A DNA stretch of 64,000 nucleotides from Kluyvera sp036759925 (GCF_036759925.1 NZ_JAPKIB010000006.1:212301-276300), one strand, 5' to 3'. Shown: positions 35,022 through 43,470, counted from the stretch's first letter. Numbers and translations are program-made. Notes: generated from the sequence alone by a model not told the origin.

Positions 35022-36287
35022 ATGGAAAGCACCGCAATGAACAACCTGCTGGCAGGTAAGCGCTATTTGCTTTTACAAGGCCCCATGGGCCCCTTCTTTG
35101 CTGAACTGGCCAGTTGGCTGGAAAGCAAAGGGCGTGAAGCCGTCAACGTTGTCTTTAACGGTGGTGACCATTTTTATTGCCGCCAGCGTTCCGTGCTGCA
35201 CTACACCCAAACACCAGCACAGTTTGCCCACTGGTTAAAAGAGGTCTGGCAAACTTATCCCTTTGACACGCTAGTGTGTTTTGGCGATTGTCGGCCTTTG
35301 CACCAGGCGGCGCGCCAGTGGGCTAACGCAAAGGGGCTGCGCTTCCTGGCATTTGAAGAAGGCTATCTACGCCCTCACTTCATCACGCTCGAGGTGGGCG
35401 GCGTTAACGCCTACTCTTCCCTCCCGCAGGAACCCGACTTTTATCGCCAGTTGCCGGAGATGCCGCCGCGCATGATTCAATCGCTGAAGCCCTCAACGCG
35501 CCTGCGTTATTGGCATGCGACCTGGTATTATCTGATTGGCTGGTATCACCAAAAACAGTTCCCGCACTACCGGCACCACAAGTCGTTCTCTCCGTGGTAT
35601 GAGATGCGATGCTGGATCCGAGCGTGGAGGCGTAAATACTGGTATACCTTCAGTGAACGGCATGTGCTCCCGCGCTTGCAAAACCAGCTGGATAATCGTT
35701 ATTACCTGGCCATTTTACAGGTCTACAACGACAGCCAGATTCAGCAGCACAGTCCATATAACGACGTACGCGAGTATATTAATGATGTGATTTACTCTTT
35801 CGCAACCAAAGCGCCAGCGACAAAATTCCTCGTGTTTAAACACCATCCGATGGATCGCGGCCACCGTTTGTATGCCCCCTTGATTAAGCACCTCAGTAAA
35901 AAATATGGGGTGCAGAATCGTGTGCTTTACGTGCACGATTTACCAATGCCGGAAATGCTGAAGCATGCAAAAGCGGTGGTGACGATAAACAGTACGGCGG
36001 GTCTGTCCGCGCTGATACACAATAAATCGCTGAAGGTAATGGGCGATGCCCTGTACGACATGAAAGGGTTGACGTATCAGGGACATCTGCACCAGTTCTG
36101 GACGGCGGGCTTTCGCCCGGATATGAAGTTATTGGGTAAGTTTCGTGGGTATTTGTTGGAAACGACGCAAATTAATGCAGTATTTTATGGGAAAGAGAAT
36201 ATGTATATCAAGAAGAACATTCTTCCACCGGAAGAAATAGCGAGTAAAAAAATCTCTTTCGACAATAACAGAATATATAAAAATTAA
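35022..36287 (+). CDS. kpsS: KpsS, beta-Kdo transferase (capsule anchor)
   Basis: Adds the first beta-Kdo to lyso-phosphatidylglycerol in ABC-dependent capsule assembly. The 421-residue product is slightly longer than E. coli KpsS, with the KpsS/KpsC features FEEGYLRPHFITLE, FKHHPMDRGHRLY and AVVTINSTAGLSALIH. The ribosome site CAGGAGGGTGCATG is strong. The last 40 codons become very AT-rich (ending FDNNRIYKN), like the neighbouring cassette, suggesting a recombination boundary within the gene. Its stop overlaps the convergent Stealth gene by 4 bases. Confidence 0.94.
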   Translation: MESTAMNNLLAGKRYLLLQGPMGPFFAELASWLESKGREAVNVVFNGGDHFYCRQRSVLHYTQTPAQFAHWLKEVWQTYPFDTLVCFGDCRPLHQAARQWANAKGLRFLAFEEGYLRPHFITLEVGGVNAYSSLPQEPDFYRQLPEMPPRMIQSLKPSTRLRYWHATWYYLIGWYHQKQFPHYRHHKSFSPWYEMRCWIRAWRRKYWYTFSERHVLPRLQNQLDNRYYLAILQVYNDSQIQQHSPYNDVREYINDVIYSFATKAPATKFLVFKHHPMDRGHRLYAPLIKHLSKKYGVQNRVLYVHDLPMPEMLKHAKAVVTINSTAGLSALIHNKSLKVMGDALYDMKGLTYQGHLHQFWTAGFRPDMKLLGKFRGYLLETTQINAVFYGKENMYIKKNILPPEEIASKKISFDNNRIYKN

Positions 36288-37798
36288 TCACGAATTTCTT
36301 TTTCCCACGGGGCAGGCTCACTGAATCGCCTATTGAGGTAATCTTTCGTGACAGCCTTATAATTTTTATTCATCGCACTGCCTGCGCCATCATTAAAACA
36401 CATTATTTTATGAGAAAATGCTTGCCCATCAACAATCCTTTTAATATTGGATGGCCTTATAATGATGTTTTTAATATCACCAGAAACAGACTCTTTAGTT
36501 ATAAAGGAGTAATGATGATATAAAAAAGATGTTAAATTAACATCAGTATCGCTCCTTATTTTTGAATGTCTTGTTCTATTAATATCAACATTAAAACATT
36601 CATCAATACGCTGTAACACAGATTTTTTCAACGCATGAGGAACATGCCTTGTTAAGTTTCTAGCACTATACTCCGGAGCAATTTTTTTTAGCAGTCGACA
36701 TGAATTTATAGATGCCTTCATATAATCTGGAATATTTTCTCTTATAGATCCATCATAAACCATCCCATAAGACTCGTAATATGAAATAGATCTACCGATA
36801 TCGTCAAAAAAATCTGATTTAAGACACGGCTGTCCTAAAACGACATCATCATTAAAATAAATAAAATGCTCACTTAAATTATTAATGTTATGCAAGCAAC
36901 ATTCTATTGAATGTGAGTTAAATGTTGGAAGCATATTTTCACTCGGATATATTTCATTATGAAACACCCATTCTATTCGAGGATTATTTTTCAACCAAGA
37001 GGGTTTTGAGCAATTAGAAACTATATATATTTTATTTATCCACTTGGCATATTTATTTATTGACCTAAGAGAATATTTTAATTCATCATTATCCGTAAAG
37101 CGGTCAGGATCAAACTCACTTTCAGGGAATGTATCTAACCATTTACGTTGCCATTCAAGGTCAGCCTGGTTTACCCACGTATATACAGCATCAACGCTGA
37201 ATCCATCTCGTTCATTTTTATTATAGATCATATGCATTTCATCTACATGAAATTTTTTCGCCAACACATATCTTGAACGCACAGTAGCCAAACCATCAGA
37301 ATCTACATCATAAAGATAAACATTAAAAACATAACTCTCATTAATCTGATTAGATAACTCAACCACAAAATCAGATCGTTTTGATAGTGCCAAAATTATT
37401 TTCCTAATATTAAAATCAACATCAGCATCCGTTTCCACATGATAACCGCCATTTAATGTGTATATTTTCATAGACATAGATGACATCTTCTTTAATACAC
37501 TAACTATATTTACAAGTAAGGTTAAGTGTCCACTCCATATAATAACACTATCATAATCATGTTCATTTCTGACACAACACCCTGCATTGAGATTATATCT
37601 AAAATAATTCACAATACCATGTTTTACGATTTCATCATAATTTATACTATGCTCAACACTGTATGCCACCTCTAACTTTTGATTACAGGCATTGACTCTA
37701 TTCCCCAATCTCTTTCTGAATAAATCATAAAAAAAGAGATTTGGATCCTTTATAAGTTTATTAATCTTTTTTATGGAACAAAAATCCAACTTATCCAT
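36284..37798 (-). CDS. Stealth-family sugar-phosphate transferase (putative capsule polymerase)
   Basis: Predicted hexose-1-phosphate transferase that joins capsule repeats by phosphodiesters, 504 residues. All four Stealth regions are readable: CR1 DAVYTWVNQADLEW (203-216), CR2 from DNDELKYSLRSI (236-247) through FIYFNDDVVLG (312-322), CR3 around RNLTRHVPHALKKSVLQRID (380-399), and CR4 CFNDGAGSAMNKNY (467-480). The first 195 residues are an unrecognised spacer. Family members make the meningococcal A, X and L capsules and several Pasteurellaceae polymers. The gene is very AT-rich (a hand-counted 60-base row at 37501 has 16 G/C). It overlaps the upstream glycosyltransferase gene by 8 bases. 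Confidence 0.88.
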   Translation of the reverse strand: MDKLDFCSIKKINKLIKDPNLFFYDLFRKRLGNRVNACNQKLEVAYSVEHSINYDEIVKHGIVNYFRYNLNAGCCVRNEHDYDSVIIWSGHLTLLVNIVSVLKKMSSMSMKIYTLNGGYHVETDADVDFNIRKIILALSKRSDFVVELSNQINESYVFNVYLYDVDSDGLATVRSRYVLAKKFHVDEMHMIYNKNERDGFSVDAVYTWVNQADLEWQRKWLDTFPESEFDPDRFTDNDELKYSLRSINKYAKWINKIYIVSNCSKPSWLKNNPRIEWVFHNEIYPSENMLPTFNSHSIECCLHNINNLSEHFIYFNDDVVLGQPCLKSDFFDDIGRSISYYESYGMVYDGSIRENIPDYMKASINSCRLLKKIAPEYSARNLTRHVPHALKKSVLQRIDECFNVDINRTRHSKIRSDTDVNLTSFLYHHYSFITKESVSGDIKNIIIRPSNIKRIVDGQAFSHKIMCFNDGAGSAMNKNYKAVTKDYLNRRFSEPAPWEKEIRD

Positions 37799-38810
37799 TT
37801 AATAAAAACCTCAATCTTCGTTTAAATGTATCCAATCTATCAACATGACCAGGTTTATTCTCAAAATAAATAGAATAATCATGAATAGAACAATTATTCT
37901 CCGATACATAATTGATAAATTCAGAAATCAACGTGTCATTAACTCCACTAACTTCATTTTTAAAAAAAACATAATGTTCACTTTTGAAAAGAGAAAAATT
38001 ATTCATTTTATGTTCATGATAACTATCATTCTCACACTGGTGTTTATCATGATACATATGAAGCAGTATTTCTTTATTTAACAACTTAGAGAAACATAAT
38101 CGACCTAGAAATCGTCGATACCCAATAGCAAACAAGGGTGACCTTGATGGTTTGTCGATAAAAGAATCTGTATCTTCAGGTAATATTGAGTAAAACTTAC
38201 AAAGACGTATTAGAAAATCAAAATCTTCATATCCGTGCCCTATATAATGCTCATTAAACCCACCAATTTCTTTATATGCACTTCTTTTCATTAAAGTAAT
38301 TGATGATGGGCTAGCTAAATGCAAGAAATACACACGATAAAATAAAAAATATCTCCCCAGCAGATCCGATATGCTAAGTTTATTATTTGTTAAAGATTTA
38401 CTCCCAAACTTACTCAAATACAAACAAGGGTATATTATAAAATTATTATTTTCATAATACCTATTCTTAATCTCTTTTATGAAAAGACTAAAATCAGGGT
38501 AAATATCAACATCCAATAAAACTATATCGTCTGTACTAACATTAGTGAATGCCGCGTTTCTAAGTGAAGATAAATTAACTTCTTTTTTCGACTTTACTAA
38601 TTCAATAACAACATTTGGGAAAGTGCTCATTTTTTTAATAAATAAGTTTTCATATCTATCATTCGAATAATTAAGACCAAAAGAAATATTTACATCATCT
38701 TTCATAGCTGCCATAGAAAGGTTAAAAGCCCTAGATATAATATCTTTTGGCCTTCTTCTTAAATCAATAGGTACAATACAAGTCAGAACCTCATTATTTT
38801 TCTCATACAT
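37791..38810 (-). CDS. Family 2-like capsule glycosyltransferase
   Basis: Predicted GT-A fold transferase of 339 residues. The N-terminal Rossmann-like part reaches a DxD motif in IVLLDVDIYPDF (100-102). A galactosyltransferase-type acceptor motif, GGFNEHYIGHGYEDFDFLIR, spans 183-202, and an HDKH element sits near 254. Such proteins add one hexose or N-acetylhexosamine in capsule repeats, but the sugar cannot be read. The gene starts 3 bases after kpsT and overlaps the Stealth gene by 8 bases (ATGGATAA), so it is translationally coupled. It is strongly AT-rich with many AAA, ATA and AGA codons, unlike kpsC. Confidence 0.8.
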   Translation of the reverse strand: MYEKNNEVLTCIVPIDLRRRPKDIISRAFNLSMAAMKDDVNISFGLNYSNDRYENLFIKKMSTFPNVVIELVKSKKEVNLSSLRNAAFTNVSTDDIVLLDVDIYPDFSLFIKEIKNRYYENNNFIIYPCLYLSKFGSKSLTNNKLSISDLLGRYFLFYRVYFLHLASPSSITLMKRSAYKEIGGFNEHYIGHGYEDFDFLIRLCKFYSILPEDTDSFIDKPSRSPLFAIGYRRFLGRLCFSKLLNKEILLHMYHDKHQCENDSYHEHKMNNFSLFKSEHYVFFKNEVSGVNDTLISEFINYVSENNCSIHDYSIYFENKPGHVDRLDTFKRRLRFLLNG

Positions 38811-38813
38811 ATC

Positions 38814-39479
38814 TTATATTAACTCTTCATTATTATAACGTTGTATACCGACATTGATATCGTTAAACAAATGAGCATGTCCATTCTTATCAAAATACAA
38901 CGCTAGATCACAATACTCTTTCAAATTACTCAAACTATGCGACACCATTAAAAAACTCGACTCTTTATGCCGCGCATTAAACATATCCGCACACTTCTGC
39001 TTAAACCTGGCATCCCCCACTGCGGTAACCTCATCAACCAGGTAATAATCGAACTTAAACGCCATGCTTAAACCAAACCCCAGTCGCGAGCGCATCCCTG
39101 ATGAGTAGGTTTTAATTGGCATATCAAAGTATTTCCCTAGCTCGGCAAACTCTTCGACAAAAGCGACCTTCTCTTTCAGTTCGCCTTTTTGTGCATACAG
39201 TCGAGCGACAAACTTCACGTTTTCACGTCCAGTCAGGCTTCCCTGAAAACCACCGGAAAGACCCACGGGCCATGAAATGGTGCTATTAGTAACGATCCTA
39301 CCGCTATCGGGTCGATCTATTCCGCCAATCATGCGTAACAGCGTCGATTTCCCAGCCCCGTTGCGGCCAATGAGCGCCACGCTTTTTCCGCTCGGTAGTT
39401 CGATATTGAGGTTTTTAAAGACATAGTGTCGCCCCTGGGGCGTACGATAGGATTTGGTGAGATTCTCGACGCGGATCAT
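38814..39479 (-). CDS. kpsT: KpsT, capsule ABC transporter ATPase
   Basis: ATP-binding subunit that drives export of the lipid-anchored capsule chain through KpsM. The 221-residue product has Walker A GRNGAGKST (38-46), signature SSGMRSR (126-132), Walker B YYLVDE (145-150) and the H-loop histidine at 181. It starts at the ATG in ATGA shared with the kpsM stop, giving MIRVENLTKSYRTPQGRHYV as in E. coli. A longer open frame upstream runs into kpsM and is not real. The 3' 60 bases turn AT-rich toward the cassette. Confidence 0.96.
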   Translation of the reverse strand: MIRVENLTKSYRTPQGRHYVFKNLNIELPSGKSVALIGRNGAGKSTLLRMIGGIDRPDSGRIVTNSTISWPVGLSGGFQGSLTGRENVKFVARLYAQKGELKEKVAFVEEFAELGKYFDMPIKTYSSGMRSRLGFGLSMAFKFDYYLVDEVTAVGDARFKQKCADMFNARHKESSFLMVSHSLSNLKEYCDLALYFDKNGHAHLFNDINVGIQRYNNEELI

Positions 39480-40252
39480 GATGTCAACATAGCCTCTTCG
39501 CGCAGGCGATACAGCGCAAGCCCGACAAACAACATAAGCAACGTGCAGAAGGCCAGATAAGGCAGACTCACCCCCTGACTCACGTAACCCGCCACCACAC
39601 ATTCGCGGCTCAGTTCAACGATATGCACAATGGGGTTCCAAAGAAGATAGGGCCAATAATCACGCGGTACGGCGTGCAGCGGGAACATGATGCAGGAGAC
39701 GAAATAGAGCGGTTTTATCAGAATAGGCAGAAACTTTTCCATTTCCGGAAACGTCTTCCCTACCACCATAAACACCATGCCCAGCCCGCAGGAAAAGAGA
39801 ATCAACAGCAGCCATGTCACCACCAGGGTGATGAGCTGCGTTACGCTAAACGCCTCACCGGCAATACCGACCACACACATCAGGACAATATAGACGCAGC
39901 CGTATATCAAGCTTTCGAGCAGCGCTCTGGCCAGAATCGTATCGATTGGCTTTACCGGCCGATAGTTAAAGAGCCCCTGGTTCGCGTCGATTGCGCTGAT
40001 GGAGCGCGTAGCAATATGGCTAAAAAGGAAATAGGGGATGATGCCGTTTATCAAAAAAACGGGAAATGAAATATCCGGCATCGTGCGGTGCATAACAAAA
40101 CCAAATACCGCAAGCATGACCAACATATGTGCAGCAGGTTCAAGAATGGCCCAGCAGTAGCCAAGCCGGTACTTGCCGAAACGTGTTTTAATCTCACGTA
40201 AAAATAGTGCGCAAACCGCCGCACGTTGGACATCGATACCGCTTCTGGTCAT
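39476..40252 (-). CDS. kpsM: KpsM, capsule ABC transporter permease
   Basis: Inner-membrane permease for capsular polysaccharide, ABC-2 type, 258 residues as in E. coli. Six hydrophobic segments are present, with conserved MHRTMPDISFPVFLINGIIP, ANQGLFNYRPVKPIDTI and WNPIVHIVELSRE. The ATG giving MTRSGIDVQRAAVCALFLRE follows GGAAG by 9 bases; upstream ATG codons would place coding within the JUMPstart element. It is first gene of the kpsM-kpsT-glycosyltransferase-Stealth operon and overlaps kpsT by 4 bases. Confidence 0.96.
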   Translation of the reverse strand: MTRSGIDVQRAAVCALFLREIKTRFGKYRLGYCWAILEPAAHMLVMLAVFGFVMHRTMPDISFPVFLINGIIPYFLFSHIATRSISAIDANQGLFNYRPVKPIDTILARALLESLIYGCVYIVLMCVVGIAGEAFSVTQLITLVVTWLLLILFSCGLGMVFMVVGKTFPEMEKFLPILIKPLYFVSCIMFPLHAVPRDYWPYLLWNPIVHIVELSRECVVAGYVSQGVSLPYLAFCTLLMLFVGLALYRLREEAMLTS

Positions 40253-40273
40253 ATGATGTAACTTCCATTCAGG

Positions 40274-40312
40274 CATGCTACCGCCCTGGCCTTGTGCGAC
40301 CATAGCGATTGA
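40274..40312 (-). promoter_or_regulatory. JUMPstart element with ops site before kpsM
   Basis: The minus strand reads AAGGCCAGGGCGGTAGCATG, ending in the ops core GGCGGTAGCATG (40274-40285). JUMPstart consensus ends AAGCCAGGGGCGGTAGCGTG. The ops site recruits RfaH to paused RNA polymerase and allows read-through of long capsule and O-antigen operons. It lies only about 22 bases from the kpsM start codon, within the leader. Confidence 0.9.
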
Positions 40313-40732
40313 AAAAATCTCAGGGGATGGACATCTTCAGGGAGTGAATAATAGAGAGTGAAACACTAATTAAAGCGAATTATAAAAACCATAAATAAAT
40401 ACAGCTACATCATTCCCTTGATGTATTCCAATGATATAAATTGGAGAGTGGAATTTAGCTTTTAATGATCATAATAACCAGCAGCATCTCATTTAATTAA
40501 ACTTAAAGATCTATTCAGTATAAATAAAATGAAATGTTTTTCTTTTTAATCATGGCGTTATTAGGGGTAATAAGAAGATAAGAAATACGATTTTATAAAA
40601 CCATCATTTAAAGCAACAGCAATAAAATAAAAACAAATTTTCTTATTATATTTTCGGAGTGATGACAACCGACAAAAACATTAATCGTAATTATGTAGCA
40701 GCACGGCACCACGCAGGCACCGTGCCGAAGGT
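40313..40732. other. AT-rich region between kpsM and nadR (420 bases)
   Basis: No gene is visible. The DNA is strongly AT-rich with A and T tracts, a likely H-NS-bound promoter zone for the kpsM operon. No single -35/-10 pair stands out. An imperfect GC stem (GCACGG...CCGTGC, 40698-40728) lies next to the nadR stop and may end nadR transcription, but it lacks a T-run. Confidence 0.55.
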
Positions 40733-41959
40733 TTAATCGCCCATAAGATCTTTAACCAGCTCCACGCAGCGCAGGAACCGGGAATCGTAGTCGGATTCTT
40801 CAACATGCACGAATTCGATATTGTTCTTTTCTAGCATGGAGACCAGCAAGTTCTGAAACTCCTTGCGATCAACCGAACTGCCGAGGCTACGCAAACCATC
40901 AGCAACCCACGGCGTGTTGTTTTCCAGAAGGATAACCAGGTCGAAACGATATTCATCGATCAGCGCCTGCACAAATGGATGCTCACGGCCTTCATACTTC
41001 TTACAAAATGCCTGGGTGCTGACAAAATCGGTGTCGATAAACGCGACCTTGTTGGCATACTTCACCGCAAAATCGATGTACTGAGCGTGCCCAAGGGCAA
41101 TTTTGTCGTAGTCGGAATACTGTAGCGCCATCTCGTCGCCCCCCAGATGCGAGAAGACGTAGTCTCGCCCATATTCCCAGGCACTGGTGGTGTTGAAGAT
41201 GTTCGCCAGCTTGTTCACCAGCGTCGACTTACCGCTGGACTCACCGCCGAGAATCGCCACCGTACGCACGAAGAACGGCTTTACTTCCGTTGGGATGTAA
41301 TCCCAGTAGCGGAATGGGTTCTCACGAATCTGCGCCCCGCTGATGCTCATGAAAGTCCGTTTCGGGTCAATCAGTACCGTTTCAATCCCGAGATGCTCGA
41401 GATACTGCGGCGCATCGGCTTCTTCAGAGGAGTAAATCCAGTTGGGCTCGATGCCCTTTTCTTCCATAAACGATTTTATGCCCGCGCTCCACACGTCCCA
41501 GCCGTGCGGGTACGGTTCCATGCCCTCTTCGTTAAAGGCATGAATGCGAATGTTCTTTTGGTATTTAAAGGTTTGCAACAGCCAACGCAGACGGTCAGAT
41601 ACGGTAGGCTGCTGCGACATGGCGCTATCTTCAAACAGCGCGCGGTCACGTGTGTCGTCATAGCCCATAATGATATGCAGTTCATCAACCTGGCTACAGG
41701 CGCGCTGGATCAGGTAGATATGGCCAGTATGCAGCGGATAAAATTTCCCGAACACCACGCCGATATTTTTCTGCTGACGCGGAAACTCCAGCCCGAGAAA
41801 GCGGTGCAACGCCTCGAGTTTTTGCGCGCTAGGGCTCTTAATTTTGGCGTTGAGAAGCTGGCTTAAATAACCCTTGGTCATGCCGCTAGCGTCTGCGACC
41901 TGCTGCAACGTACAGCCTTTCTGACGAATTGCGGTTTTAAGATAGTCGAACGACGACAC
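40733..41959 (-). CDS. nadR: NadR, NAD repressor / NMN adenylyltransferase / ribosylnicotinamide kinase
   Basis: Three-function regulator of NAD metabolism, 408 residues. The N-terminal helix-turn-helix (residues 15-45, LQQVADASGMTKGYLSQLLN) represses NAD synthesis genes. The central NMN adenylyltransferase has HTGH at 77-80. The C-terminal kinase has the Walker motif GGESSGKST. The start is GTG preceded by AGGAGG with a 5-base spacer; an ATG further upstream would add 13 unlikely residues. It marks the right border of the capsule insertion, and a strong terminator separates it from radA. Confidence 0.97.
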   Translation of the reverse strand: MSSFDYLKTAIRQKGCTLQQVADASGMTKGYLSQLLNAKIKSPSAQKLEALHRFLGLEFPRQQKNIGVVFGKFYPLHTGHIYLIQRACSQVDELHIIMGYDDTRDRALFEDSAMSQQPTVSDRLRWLLQTFKYQKNIRIHAFNEEGMEPYPHGWDVWSAGIKSFMEEKGIEPNWIYSSEEADAPQYLEHLGIETVLIDPKRTFMSISGAQIRENPFRYWDYIPTEVKPFFVRTVAILGGESSGKSTLVNKLANIFNTTSAWEYGRDYVFSHLGGDEMALQYSDYDKIALGHAQYIDFAVKYANKVAFIDTDFVSTQAFCKKYEGREHPFVQALIDEYRFDLVILLENNTPWVADGLRSLGSSVDRKEFQNLLVSMLEKNNIEFVHVEESDYDSRFLRCVELVKDLMGD

Positions 41960-42003
41960 AAGAGCCTCCTGCTGAATTGGGGTAAACCATCTACCCATTA
42001 TAC

Positions 42004-42037
42004 AAAAAACCCGGATGTACTCACGGTACTATCCGGG
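42004..42037 (-). terminator. Terminator between radA and nadR
   Basis: CCCGGAT and ATCCGGG form a stem whose loop also pairs (GTAC...GTAC), followed on the minus strand by TTTTTTG. It should stop serB-radA transcripts before nadR. Confidence 0.9.
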
Positions 42038-42077
42038 GAAAGAGACCGGCGACGCAGTATGCCGCCGGGATCGGACA

Positions 42078-43460
42078 TTATAGTTCGTCAAAAACGTTCA
42101 GCGCATCGGCAAGTTTCTTAACACCAAATACCTTCATGCCTTCTGGTATTTTCTTTGGCACGTTTGCCGCCGGCACGATAGCACGACGGAAACCGTGCTT
42201 AGCGGCTTCCGAAATACGCTCCTGCCCGCTAGGTACCGGACGAATTTCACCAGCCAACCCCACTTCACCAAAGACCACCAGATCCTGCGGCAGCGGCCTG
42301 TCGCGCAGGCTGGAGACCATCGCCATCAGCAGCGCCAGGTCGGCGCTGGTTTCGGTCACCTTCACGCCGCCCACCACGTTCACAAACACATCCTGGTCCG
42401 CCATCTGTAGCCCGCCGTGACGGTGCAGCACCGCCAGCAGAATCGCCAGACGGTTCTGCTCAAGGCCAACGGCAACGCGGCGTGGGTTGCTCATCATAGA
42501 GTGATCCACCAGCGCCTGGATCTCGACCAACAGCGGTCGCGTACCTTCCCATACCACCATTACCGAACTGCCGGAGGTCACTTCATCACCGCGACTCAGG
42601 AAGATGGCGGAAGGGTTGCTCACTTCACGCAGCCCCTGCTCGGTCATCGCGAACACGCCCAGTTCGTTCACCGCACCAAAACGGTTCTTATGGCTGCGTA
42701 GCGTACGGAAGCGCGAATCAGCGTCACCGTCGAGCAGTACCGAGCAGTCGATACAGTGTTCGAGGACCTTTGGCCCCGCTAGCGAACCGTCTTTGGTCAC
42801 ATGTCCAACCATGACAATCGCCACGCCGCGCGTTTTTGCAAAGCGCGTGAGGTAGGCTGCGGTTTCGCGCACCTGCGCCACACTACCCGGCGAAGACTGA
42901 ATATCCGCCATGTGCATCACCTGGATGGAGTCGATAACCATCAGCTTCGGCTGTTCTTCTTCCGCAATCTGGCAAATCTGCTCGATGCTGGTTTCCGAAA
43001 GCATATTCAGGTTAGCCGTGGGAAGGCCCAGACGGTGTGCGCGCATCGCAACCTGCTGTAACGACTCTTCACCGGTGACGTACAGCGTTTTCATCTGTTC
43101 AGCCAGTTTGCACAGCGTTTGCAGCAGCAAGGTGGATTTCCCCGCCCCTGGGTTACCACCAATCAGAATGGCGCTACCGGGCACGACGCCGCCGCCCAGT
43201 ACACGGTCAAACTCTTTAAAGCCGGTGGAAAAGCGCGGCAGCTCTTCCAGGCTGATGTCCGACAGTTTTTGCACCTTTGCGATGCCAGCATTACCCGCAT
43301 AGCCGCTCAGGCGCTCGTTACGTGCGACCGTAGGGGAAGCCGCAACGCGCACTTCGGTGATGGTATTCCAGGCATGGCAGGCGCTGCATTGCCCCTGCCA
43401 GCGCGGGTAATCCGCACCGCACTCATTACACACAAATGCGCGTTTAGGAGCTTTCGCCAC
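42078..43460 (-). CDS. radA: RadA, branch migration protein in recombination
   Basis: RecA-related ATPase (Sms) that speeds branch migration during recombinational repair. The 460-residue product (E. coli 460) has an N-terminal C4 zinc finger (C11, C14, C25, C28 in CNECGADYPRWQGQCSACHA), Walker A GGNPGAGKSTLL, the RadA motif KNRFGAVNELG, and a C-terminal Lon-like domain. It follows serB by 10 bases on the same strand. Confidence 0.98.
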   Translation of the reverse strand: MAKAPKRAFVCNECGADYPRWQGQCSACHAWNTITEVRVAASPTVARNERLSGYAGNAGIAKVQKLSDISLEELPRFSTGFKEFDRVLGGGVVPGSAILIGGNPGAGKSTLLLQTLCKLAEQMKTLYVTGEESLQQVAMRAHRLGLPTANLNMLSETSIEQICQIAEEEQPKLMVIDSIQVMHMADIQSSPGSVAQVRETAAYLTRFAKTRGVAIVMVGHVTKDGSLAGPKVLEHCIDCSVLLDGDADSRFRTLRSHKNRFGAVNELGVFAMTEQGLREVSNPSAIFLSRGDEVTSGSSVMVVWEGTRPLLVEIQALVDHSMMSNPRRVAVGLEQNRLAILLAVLHRHGGLQMADQDVFVNVVGGVKVTETSADLALLMAMVSSLRDRPLPQDLVVFGEVGLAGEIRPVPSGQERISEAAKHGFRRAIVPAANVPKKIPEGMKVFGVKKLADALNVFDEL

Positions 43461-43470
43461 GTTAACCTCT

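Noticed and set aside
40697..40729. Terminator after nadR
   Set aside because: The stem is imperfect and has no T-run; noted in the intergenic entry but not called.
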